Positions 25,201-37,200 of a stretch of 64,000 bases of DNA are shown in pieces. The stretch comes from Siderastrea radians. Its lineage: Eukaryota; Cnidaria; Anthozoa; Scleractinia; Rhizangiidae. The DNA is taken from the NCBI GenBank assembly GCA_964017195.1, contig OZ024894.1, positions 1,860,501 to 1,924,500 of the forward strand, read 5' to 3'. The notes beneath the pieces were generated by a model, which ran no database searches, had not been told where the DNA came from, and saw only the letters and a program-made list of their open reading frames with translations. Numbering within the stretch: the stretch's first letter is position 1; every line of letters starts with the position of its first letter. A program made the position numbers and the translations under genes.

Positions 25201-28200
25201 TTGTCAAAATGTTCAGAACTCTACAATACCTCGAGAAGAGTACATACATTCGAGTTGATTTGGACACTGCACTCACCTTCCCTGGGAATAACAACCCTCA
25301 AAAAAAGTGGGGATACAAATTTTCCTTGAAAGACCGGGACAATTTTTATGACTGGTACAACGCTTATTTCCGCGTCGATTTTGACTTGGAAGCTACAGCA
25401 AACGGAGCAGATATTGCTGAAGACACTCGATCGGCTCCGATCAACGGTTCTTTTTCATTGATAAAAAGTTTGGTCGTCAAATCATCTGGGAAAAAATTAT
25501 ACGAGGCGGATAATATCAACAAGGTTGTTTTCATCAAAAACCTGCTTGACTTTTCGGATGATTTTTCGAGAAGTGTGGCAAAAAACTATTTTTGGTATCT
25601 TGATAATGTTGATGACACTGTGGTTGCAGAAGCCACTGTGAAGAACCTTGGAATGCGGGCAAGGGCGATTCTATCAGACCAAGGCAAAACAGTTCATTCC
25701 ATTATCCCTTTGAACAGATACTCCTTCTTCGAAAGTCTTTCCGACAGGCTGCTGCCACCGTTACATTTTGAGTTTGAAATTGAACTGCAAAACGACCAAG
25801 AAATGATTTGGCAAAACGATGGAACAAATCGAAGGATTGTTGTCCGCAAATTTGAGTTGTGGGTGCCACAATTACATTTCACTGGCAAAGGACAAACCCT
25901 GGTCAATGAAAATTTCTTGAAACCAACCCAATGGAAATACCTGCAAGAAAATTTGACACAGAGCAGCGCCCGAAAGGATGCGAATGGTAGGTGGTTGATT
26001 ACACCTGGGATAAAAAACCCCAAGCATGTTTTTGTATTCATTCAACAAACTCGGAAACAAAATGATTACCAATACAATCCTTATATCTTTGACACATTTG
26101 ATATCGATGGTGATGACTCAGCAAGATTGGACACTTGCCGTCTCCAGTACGGCACAGAATTTTATCCTGAGCTTGAATATGATTATGGCTTTAAAATAAG
26201 AATTTTGAATGATTTGATCAATTTCAGATACAGAAAGAATGACTATAACAACGGCGTTCAGCTGCCGCTTTCCTACTTTGAGAAGTTATATCCAGTTATC
26301 TACTTCGATCTGCGAAATGCCAAAGAAGGTTTGACAGACGATCCCAAAAAGCTCGAATTCCATTACAGACTTAACGAAGCCGCTGACGCTCAAGATTATA
26401 TAATCTTCGCCGCGATTTTGAATGAAGAAGAAATTGTGTTGAAGCAAATTGGTAATGAGCTTGTCGTTGTCTAGACAAATGAAAAAAGTTCAAAAAAAAT
26501 TCTTAATATAATATACACAATGAGCACAACTTATCATCCATTCAAAATCGCACTGACTGATGGTCAGAAAATAACTTAAAAAAGCTTATGTTATGAAGAT
26601 GCCTGTTAATCTGAAAGTTAAACCAGGCCAAATTGGGCGCGGTAACGAACTTCTTCTCACTGAAACTCAAATCGAGCGATTGAAAAAAAGATCAGCGGCA
26701 GGGAAAGGAATGGTAATAAAATTAAGCCAGACCCAGATTCAAAGTACTTCTCAGAGTGGAAAAGGTATGCAAACGCAACCACCACCACCGCCACCACCAC
26801 GAACAAGACGATCACCAGGAATACCAAAAGGTAAAGGGATGCAAATTCAACCTCCACCTTTTTATGGAACTTGGGAGGATTATTATCGTTTAAAAAAAAG
26901 TGAAATTTGTTGATAAACCTCTTTCCAACATTGACCTGAGAAAATGGTGCAACTTTTTACGAATTCCCATCAAAGGCATTTTTAGCAGAAACGAAAAAAA
27001 ACCCTTTTTTCATTCCCCATGCATTATCAACTTGGATGATTTCGGAAGTTTGGGAACTCATTGGGTATGTTGTTGGTCTGATGAAGACACTTGCGAGTAT
27101 TTCGATTCATTTGGGCTTCCACCACCTTTGGAATGGGAAAAAGAAATGTCAATGCACGGGATGACACATTTTTTCAGAAACGATAACCAAATTCAATGGG
27201 AACAAAGTGTGAGATGTGGTTATTACTGCCTTCTCTTTTTAAACGAAAGAAATAAAGGAACAAGTTTTGCCGATATTTTGAAAATGTTCTCCAACGATTT
27301 ACTTCAAAATGAGGAAATTGTGAAAAATTATTTTTCATAAAATATACAATGGAAGTGTATTGTGTGAAAGAAAAGCGATACACACCCAATGTGCAGGGAA
27401 GTGAAAAGGTTGTAATCACAAAGAACAATCAAAAACTCTTGAAAGCAAAATGCGCTAGTTGCGGAATAACAAAAACAAGTTTTATGCCGGAAAACGTGGA
27501 GGGCAGTGGTATTGATATACATGCAGCAATTGGTAAATTTCCGAAACCAAAAAAAGGTTGGACATTGCCGGGACATAATTTCACAGGGCCATATAACCCT
27601 CTTGAAAAGCAGGTGAAATACGACCCAGAAACGGGTGAAATTCTGGAAATATATCAACCACCAACAGGTGCAACAGATGCGATTGCTATGCAACATGATG
27701 TCGATTATGATGTTTGTTCCAACCGTGAAAAAAAATACGGTGAAAATCTCAAAAAATGCAAACACAAAGCGGATAAAAAAATGGTTAAGTCTCTTGACGC
27801 TGTTCCTTACAAACAGAGACAGTGGGGTCATGCGGCTGCAAGAAATGCAATCAATGCTAAACAAAAATTAGGGTTGGGTTTTAAGAGCGGCTATCCGTAA
27901 CTTTCACCTAGGACCATGCAAGATAGAAAAATCGAAAATTGCCAAACTTTGTCACAATAAAGGTCTTCCCAAACCATTTATGAAAATATAAGTTTCAGAT
28001 TATTTCGGTAGACATTTTACCGTTACGACGACTTTATCATTCCGATGGCTCGGGAGCCAGGAAAAACGAGTTGAAAGTGTCACTTAAATCAACCGCTCGT
28101 TTTGAATTGTGGAGACAGGAATATCAATATCAAAGCCATGTAGTATAAGTAGGATATTCCCTTGTCTTGTTTGCTTTGTCAAATTTGAATTCGATCGAGA

Positions 28201-31200
28201 CCAGAATTTTTAACAGATTTTTAAAATTTAACCGTTTCGAGCGGCATAGTCGCACACTAAAAAATGGCGAAATTCAGGACCCAAAAAAGCACTCTGGTAT
28301 ATGGCTTTCGCTGCTGAGACTACACTTGTTGGAATAAGCAATCTTTCCTCTACGATTTGATAAAAAAAAATTTTTGGGTAAATGAAACAGAAAATTTTAG
28401 GAGCGCTTTATCTACACCCTATTTTCCAGGCGAAGACGACCTTTTAACCTTGACAGGCAGGGAAGTAATGACCAGCGTTTTCAAATAACACGCGCTAATT
28501 CCATTTTTTAAAGAAAAGTTTCGTAATGTTTGGTACTTACTAACTAATAGAACCTCAAATAAAGTCATCAGCCGAAAACAGGACAGGTCTTCGCTCGCAA
28601 ATACGTTTTTTTGGCAAAGGCAAACTTTGGTTGTTGGTGATTAACATCGGGAAATTTGCATAAATTTGTTTTTCACAAGAAACGCGTTTTACCTTCCTTG
28701 TTTCTAAAGTAAAAATACCAACGAAAACCAGTAAAGCATTACCTAACTATCTATGTAGCAAATCGTACCTTAATAGCCATTTTCTGTGAAGAAATGACGA
28801 GATTTCTACTAACCGCCCATGACAACTGATGACAACCGTCGAACATTTTTGGGTAAGTAATGGCTATACTGTCACGCAATACACAGTGGTCTTAGATTAC
28901 AAAACCACATGGCCAGGCAAATGCAAACAGCTGTCAGCAGCGAATCTCCTATGGGCAAGAATGGACGAGAAACAAAAGAGATGTGTAAAACTTTGCTGCT
29001 AGTGCAATGAATTGTTTTAAAATTCAACCAGTCTTTATAGCATTAGTACTGTAGAATGTAAAATTATCTCAAAGTTCTTAACCAAAGAAAAATAAGAGCC
29101 AAATAAAGTTACCGGTCATTATACCTCAAGTTGCGAAATACTTCCACAATCCTGATGTAACAAACATGCCTCGTGTCAAAAAATCCTGACACAAATCTTG
29201 CACGTGGGTTGAACTGTTTGGAACGCCACCAGTCTGTCAAACCTCATAAACTACCATGGCTTTGTGTGGGTATTCGGAAATAGTTGGAGGAAGTTGTGGG
29301 GCTAGTTCAGATAACCCAGCGAATGTCCAGAGTGTTACTTACTTCTTATTAACTGAGCGCGAGGGCCGTACTGGGAGAATATTGCCCGAGGTCGTACAAG
29401 AAAGACTGAGGGCAATATTCTCCTAGTACAGTCCCGAGCTAGCGAGAGTTAAATAAATGTAGTTGTGTAATAAGAAGCTTATTATATGGCTATGCCTAAC
29501 ACTTTATTACTTGAAAAGTGAGCCGTAGTGGATTGGGATGAATGAAACAGTTTACCGGAAAGCATACAAAACTCAGCAGTTTTATTCCACACAAGAAATT
29601 TATAGCGCACCCGGTGGAGGGGTAGTCTCCTACGCAGCCGTTTTTAGTGGGGGAGTGTTGCGTGACGTCACTAAAAACGGCTGCGTAGGAGACTAGGGGA
29701 GGGGGTACTCCCGTACATAAGCTATATGGGTATGTGCGACGCCAAAGGGTATGGTTTTTGAGCCTTTTTGGTCTGAAATAGGACATAGACTTTGAACATT
29801 TTGGTCTGAAATAGGGTGAGGCTTTTTCCCCGGGGGGGGGGTACTCCCTTATATAAGCTATATTGGTATGTGTGGCGCCAAAGGGTATGGTTTTTGAGCC
29901 TTTATGGTCTGAAATAGGGTATAGATTTTGACCATTTTGGTCTGAAATAGCGTGAGGTTTGTGCACTCTGATATGGGATCTGGTAAGGTTCTTACAAGAA
30001 GCTATCTTTTTATTAATTTTCTTCTCCAAAGAACTAAGGTTTGATTAACGTTGGGAATTTGAAGCCCTTCTCAACTATTTACGCAAACGAAATAGGGTTA
30101 GGGTCTCGTCTGAAATAGGGTATCAAATATTAAGTCAGGTCTAAAATAGGGTAGGGAAAATCACTTTATTCATTCAGCTTCAAATCATCCCAACTATTTG
30201 AATCAAATGTACTTTTACATTTTCTATATTTCCACTTTACTAGGAGGGCATTAACATTGCTCATAATGCCCCTGGGCATTACGGGAAAATCTGGTCTCGA
30301 GTATTGGCCAATCACAGCGCGCGTTATATATTTACAAGCTCTAGCCATATAATAAATTTGGGGAATGCAGTAAAGACATCAAAGGACATCTGAGAAGTTA
30401 CAAGGTGTCGAATGCCTCACTAGATTCAGAAGCAAAGCTTTTGCTGGCAACTGAGCAGGTAACCGTACTGTTAAAAAATTTGGGTACTTATTGCTGTAGA
30501 CTGCAAAACACTTTTTGCTGTTCGCTCTCTTTCTCTGCCTCAAAATAAGAAAAGGAAAGTCAAGAAAAAGAAAACTCGCGGGGGCACGAATCTTCCGAAA
30601 AAGGTTAACTCGCTTGGTGCGAAGTGACGAAAGCGTGGATTTTCCCGCGTGAGCTACACACGTCCCGCGCGTTCGTATGATGCACCAAGAAATATGTAAT
30701 GTTTTGCGCTCGGTCTTTAGCTTGGATACAACTGTACATGCCGCCACCAGGAGTTGTAAGATCTTGCCTAAAGGCCAAATAACACGGAAAACATTCGTGC
30801 AACTATTCGCACAACGATGTTGCGCTTATTATCACCTCCGCGTCGCGTGTTCAGGTTGCAGAAAGTTAGTTGCTTTTACTTTTCGAAAAATAAAGATTTG
30901 TTGCGTGTATAGGTGAGAACACTCTCAACTTGTAACACATCCTTGTTGCGCAACAAGTTGCACGAAAATCTTGCCGGTATTACTGAAGCGAAATAATGAA
31001 ATTACTCCTGGTGTCCACATTTGTTATCACCTGGGGCGCAACAGCCCTCTCTCCATCTTGGGGTACATCCATAGATAAGTGAGGGGTAAACGAAGTTCTG
31101 CACTGCCCAAATTAAAAAATTCTGTTAAGATACCCGCCTGTTACAATGAGACATATTTGGCAGCTAGGGTGGGTGAATACTTCCACGGGATATATTCCTT

Positions 31201-34200
31201 TTGACCCAAATGAAGACAGGAAAACTCAGTGTACCTTGGCATAGATTCTGACGTTTGACGATACTCGGAACTGTTTTTTTCAGTCTTTTTCTAATTTTTA
31301 AAGGAATGTTTGAATTCAATGAAGTTCATTTAGGTTTAACAATATGCCCGCGACACCGGGAAAGGTTTGGAACGGCCGCTGGAGATCCTACGAGAAAAAC
31401 TGCAGCTGTCCAAGTGAAGTGTCCGTTAAATATTTAGGTCCAATTTGCAGCAAATTATGTGGTAGGCCAGATAGTAGAGAATTACAGTAACCGATCCGAG
31501 AAGTTGCAAAGGTGTGTGTTAGTATTTCGCAGTTTTTGTGTGACAGAAACTTTCTGGCAGTAACTAGATTACGTAGATGATAGAAAGCTGTTTTGTGCAG
31601 TTAGTTCACTTGCTTGTTCATAGAAAGGGCACTTTCAAACCATACGCCAGTGTTCTTGGCTGACTATTTATATAGCAGCCGTTTATATATATGTAGTCGT
31701 CGGCAGTATGGTGGAAGCCATTGAAGCACATCCGCAAGACAGTTTTTCATTACCTAGTGTTCACAACACGAAAAACGGAGGTTTTCAAAAAAAAGGCTTA
31801 GGGTGGACCGAAATATCTACGTTTGTTTATCAAGAAATGTTCTTAGGGTAAGGGGCGCCCAGCATACCCCTATGATTGATATTTTTTTCTGTTTAGAATG
31901 GTTAAAAGTAAAACCATCAGCATTAAATTTATCACAGGCACTTCTATTTAGAAAAAGTGGCAACCCCAACAAACAAACAAAAAACGAGTCATGCCCAGAG
32001 ATGGTAGCCAGACAGCATTCCAGGAGACAAGAGCAGGAAAAAACATCGGACAGATTCTGTCGCAGGCTAGCAATAAAAACAATTTAAATCCAGGCATTTT
32101 ATCTTACGAGGTCCTTTTAACATGTCCGATGATCAATCCCGTCGCTTATATATGCCCTTCCCCTCATTCCCTCCCCTCTCCGACTCTATACGTTGCAAGT
32201 TGTTGAATACTTTCAATAGCATCTGAGCCTTTCCTGCTGCCTTGTCTTTCTGTGAACTGCCCACACTTTTAAATTGAGGATCGTATGTGTGGCTCCAAAA
32301 TAACACGGTAAAAGCCAGGATGGGACCTCTCTGGTTTGTAATTGAAGACCAGTGTATATTGCGTGACAGCAACGTTTTCACGACCACCCAAAAATGTTCG
32401 ACGGTTGTCTCGCGCAGCCAGAAGAAATCTCGACGTTTCTTCATCAGAAAAGAGTCAGTAAGATAAGATTTGCTTTATAAATAGTTGGGTCACACTTTAT
32501 TGGTCTTCTTTACCATTGTTTAGGAAAAAACTGAAGGCAGAAAAGCGACTTTGTTGTGAAAGAAAAATGTTTCAAATTTATGCAAATTTACCGATGTTAA
32601 TCACCAACAACCAAAGTTTGCCTTTGCCAAAAAAACGTATTTGCGAGCGAAAACCTGTCCTGTTTTCGGCTGATGACTTTATTTGAGGTTCTATTAATTA
32701 GTAAGTACCAAACATTGTGAAACTTTTCTTTAAAAAAATGGAATTAGCGCGTGTTATTTGAAAACGCTGGTCATTACTTCCCTGCCTGTCAAGGTCAAAA
32801 GGTCGTCTTCGCTTGGAAAATAGGGTGCAGATAAAGCGCTCCCAAAATTTACCATTTCATTTACCCAAAAATTTTTTTTCATCAAATCGTAGAGGAAAGA
32901 TTGCTTATTCCAACAAGTGTAGTCTCAGCAGCGAAAGCCATATACCAGAGTGCTTTTTTGGGTCCTGAATTTCGCCATTTTTTAGCGTGCGACTATGCCG
33001 CTCAAAACGGTTAAATTTTAAAAATCTGTTAAAAATTCTGGTCTCGATCGAATTCAAATTTGACAAAGCAAACAAGACAAGGGAATATCCTACTTATACT
33101 ACATGGCTTTGATATTGATATTTCTGTCTTCACAATTCAAGACGAGCGGTTGATTTAAGTGACACTTCCAAGTCGTTTTTACTCGCTCACGAGCCATCGG
33201 AATGATAAAGTCGTCGTAACGGTAAAATATTTACCGGAATAAACTAAAACTTATATTTTCATAAATGGTTTGGGAAGACCTTTATTGTGACAAAGTTTGG
33301 CAATTTTCGATTTTTCTATCTTGCACGGTCCTAGGTGAAAGTTACGGATAGCCGCTCTTAAACCCTGGGAAGTTGCCAAATATGCTGAAAAAGTTACAAA
33401 AAAATTAATTCCTTCAACAAAACCTGTTTTCGATCGGTATTGGAAAGGTGATATTGCGAAAAATGCTTTCATGGGACCAACTGGTGTCACAAGCAAGAAA
33501 TTTTGGACTCATCCAAAAAAAGGTACTGTCATGCGTTTGGTAAAAAATCCGAAAACAGGCAAATATGAAAATGTTTATGAAGAACTTTGATTGGCTTTTA
33601 ACCACCATTTATCAAACTCCTGTTTTGCGAGCCACCAGCTTACTATTAAGCTTTTTGGAAGGTGCTGAGAAATAGATTTCATAATTTCTTTTTTGTTGGG
33701 CCAGCATTCAGAAGGTACCTTTTCAAAATAATTATAAAAAAACAGGGATAGTTCACTGACTTGCCGGACATCTTCTGAAATTGAGCAATAACGTTGCCAA
33801 GAAAATCTACCTCGCTGGAAGAAAACATTTTGTAAATATTCCGTTTCCGCAAAACAATTTTTAAATAAAAATTATTTGCAGTGAAACTTCTTTCCCGATT
33901 TTCTTCTTGGAACTGTTCATCATCATCACATTCAAACACTCTACCACATTTTGGACATGCACGACAGAACTCATTCACCACATAAACTATTTGCTCCTCG
34001 CATGAAGGACAACGATTAATCTTTTTTGATAATGGGTATGAATTTAATTTTTTTTTTGCAATGTTTCTTGAATTTTCTCACCTTGCAAACAACCAAACGG
34101 GTCGTACATTTTTTATCGTGTATGATATACAATGAGCTCCCGTATTTTCAATAAGTTGTCAAAAATTTATTACAGCCCGCAAGGGTATTGGAAAGGGTTT

Positions 34201-37200
34201 GCAGCAATTAAGAAATTAGCCCAGGCAGCGAAAGTCTCGGAAGATGTGGCTCAAAACTGGTTGATGAAGCAAGCTCTTTGGCAGGTTTATTTACCAGCCG
34301 CACGTTATATTCCAAGACCGAAATTTGATGTTCCTGTTCCAAACAAAGTTCACCAAGCCGATCTTCTGTATCTCCCACACGATCGCCCACAACGCTCCCG
34401 TAAAACTTTTAAATATGCTCTCACAGTGGTAGACGTGGCCTCTCGATACAAAGAGGCCGAACCGTTGACCACAAAAGAGGCCAAAGAAGTCGCAGCTGCT
34501 CTGGAACGGATTTATAGTCGTGGTCCTTTGAAGTGGCCGAAACTGCTTCAGGTCGATCCTGGTCGTGAGTTTATGGGCGCTGTGAATCAACTGCTTTCGA
34601 AACATAATGTCGAGGTAAGACGTGGTCGTGTGGATATTCACCGTGATCAAGCAATCGTTGAAAGACTCAACCGCACCCTGGCTGAACGGCTTTTTGGACA
34701 CCAATATGGGGTTGAAATGCGCCTCCCAGACGACAAAAGATCGACTGAATGGGTGGCCCGACTGCCCGCTGTTATTTCAGCTTTGAATAAGGAAGTCACT
34801 CGACTGACTGGTCAATAACCTGTTGATGCCATCAAAAAGAAAACTGTTCCATCCAAACCCTCGACACCTTATTTGAGACCTGTTGGTGCGAAACGAAAAA
34901 AAGCTCTCATCCGGTTTAAGTGTTCGCTATCTTTATCAACCTGGTGAACTTGAAGGTGGTCGGCGAAGAGCTACCGACCCAATCTGGTCTTTGAATGTTT
35001 ACGAGATTGAAAAAATTATGATAAAACCAGACGCTCCGGTTATCTATTATTTGTTTGACGGACCAAAACGCTGGTTTGTCCGCGAAGAGCTTTTGGTTGT
35101 CCCTCCAAACATTGAGTTACCACCAGAAAACTAACAATGAAACTCGATCGGTTCTGTGTGAATACCGTCTTCCGATACCCAGCGTTTGTCGTAGTAAGCA
35201 CTCAACCCCAGCTTCTGCTGTTCGTAAGTAACCATCTGCCCGTCCCGCATCCTGAAACCTCTATTAGTTGCTATGTCCATGCTGCCTTCCAAAGCTTCAT
35301 TGAAACGCTGCCACGCGATCTCGTTTTGTTTCTTCGACACCCCTTTCGTGCTGAACTTCTTTTTTTTACCCTCAGAGTCGTCAATGTAATAACATTTTGA
35401 ACAGAGTGCGATCATTCTGCTGCCTTCACACTCGAGTTTAAATAGCCCAGGCGTCCGACTGCTCCACTTATCCCAAGCTAACCACTCTTTCTTTTTTGCC
35501 TCAAATTCTATTTGCAGCTCTGGTTTGACCATGTCTTCCAACTTTTCTGCGCTAATTGCCATATAATTGCTGTCTGTGTCCATCTGAATCAATTCGAAAT
35601 CTTTTCTGTCAAAATATCTGTCAAGAAAGTCATAATAGAATTCAAGCATTCGAAGTTTAGCCAGTTGATATACAGCTATTCCAACCTGAAATGGTCTTCT
35701 GATTGTGATCCGAGGCTTTCGGCTTTCCAGCTCATACGCTTCCCCAATTTCGTCAAGATCACTGAAATATATGCTTCGCAAGGCTCTGTCGACAACCTTT
35801 TCGTCTTTGGTGTAAAAAACGTTTGTTTGCCTCTCCAAGGCTTCGATGAGCTTTCCATACCCACTATTTCCTAACAATTTGAATACCTCAGCCAGCAGCG
35901 CCTTGCTTTTTTCTTTATCTCCAGTTCTACGAGCTTCAGTCACTTGCTCCACAAACCAAGTGAATATTTTTGATGGTTGGTAATCAATAGTCCGATAAAC
36001 ATTTGTGATCACTGCTCCATGTTCAAGATACCATCTAAGAAGAGGTACGTATAATAATATCTTCTTTGCAGACAACGCCCCCACTAACTTCTTTCCGTCT
36101 CCGCGGTTCCTTTTTTTGCGTTTAAGATAGTCAAGCATATGTTGCGGCACAGCTTCAACAGGGACCTCTTTGTTGTAGAAGAACGGACAAATTTCCTCAA
36201 ACTTTGGGTATAAGTGCTTAGGGATCTCTATATCAACTTCTGCAAATCCAAACCATTTTTATTCTTTGAGCCTTTGTGTCAGTATGGGAGCGGCGGCTTC
36301 ATTATTGTAATGCACGACCCTTCCTTTTCCACAAGGCATGTCTCTAAGCATGGTTGACAAATACAAAGCGTTGGCGTCGTAACCCACTATATTTTTGCAA
36401 AAACGAGGTTCCGCTATTCGATGAGACCTTATTTTCGTAACTCCAACTTCATGCTTTCTTGTGAAAACAAGAATCGGTCCTCCAACAACAGCTTTTTTCA
36501 ACATCTCAAACGCTTCTTTGCACGGGCTGTAAAGATCTGCGCCCCTCTCAACGCATCCGCGAAGTAAGTAATGTAAACTAACACCTGGGATACTTACAGC
36601 ATCTTTCAAAATATCGATTCCTTTATCAGTGTAGAAAGCACGCATCTTTTCCAGCGCCTCGAGGCCAGGAGCTACATCGAGATTATTGTAGTAACGCAGC
36701 CAGTCTGCGAAGGTACACATACCCTTTTCTTTAAACAGACGCTGGCACCCATCCCATTCATCCCGCGTGAGAACATAACCACCCTTCAGCTTCGAATACC
36801 AATCCTCATATTTCGGAAGTCCACGAAAATCAAGTTTTTCAGGTGTGTCAAACCATTCATACGGAAACCACGATTTTACAGTTTCGCATTCATAAGCTTT
36901 TACCCATTTCTCATAACTTGTACCCGGACCTAAGTAGTTTATGATATCAAGAAAGACGCTGGCACCCATCCCATTCATCCCGCGTGAGAACATAACCACC
37001 CTTCAGCTTCGAATACCAATCCTCATATTTCGGAAGTCCACGAAAATCAAGTTTTCAGGTGTGTCAAACCATTCATACGGAAACCACGATTTTACAGTTT
37101 CGCATTCATAAGCTTTTACCCATTTCTCATAACTAGTACCCGGACCTAAGTAGTTTCTGATATCAAGAAAGCGAAAGTTTTTACTCAAAATGAACATAAT

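Larger units (their letters stand above)
27885..33357. mobile_element. TTAA-target element with about 1-kb terminal inverted repeats (5.47 kb)
   Basis: It is flanked by TTAA at 27881-27884 and 33358-33361. Ends are GAGCGGCTATCCGTAACTTT and its complement. The inverted repeats run to about 28,920 and from about 32,330, with small differences. The interior has no transposase I can recognise, only MITEs and repeat fragments, so it is probably non-autonomous. TTAA targets occur in piggyBac and Kolobok superfamilies. The ends lack the CCC start usual for piggyBac. Confidence 0.85.

Noticed and set aside
27885..33357. Assignment of the TTAA element to piggyBac
   Set aside because: TTAA fits, but the ends begin GAG rather than the usual CCC, and no piggyBac transposase is present.
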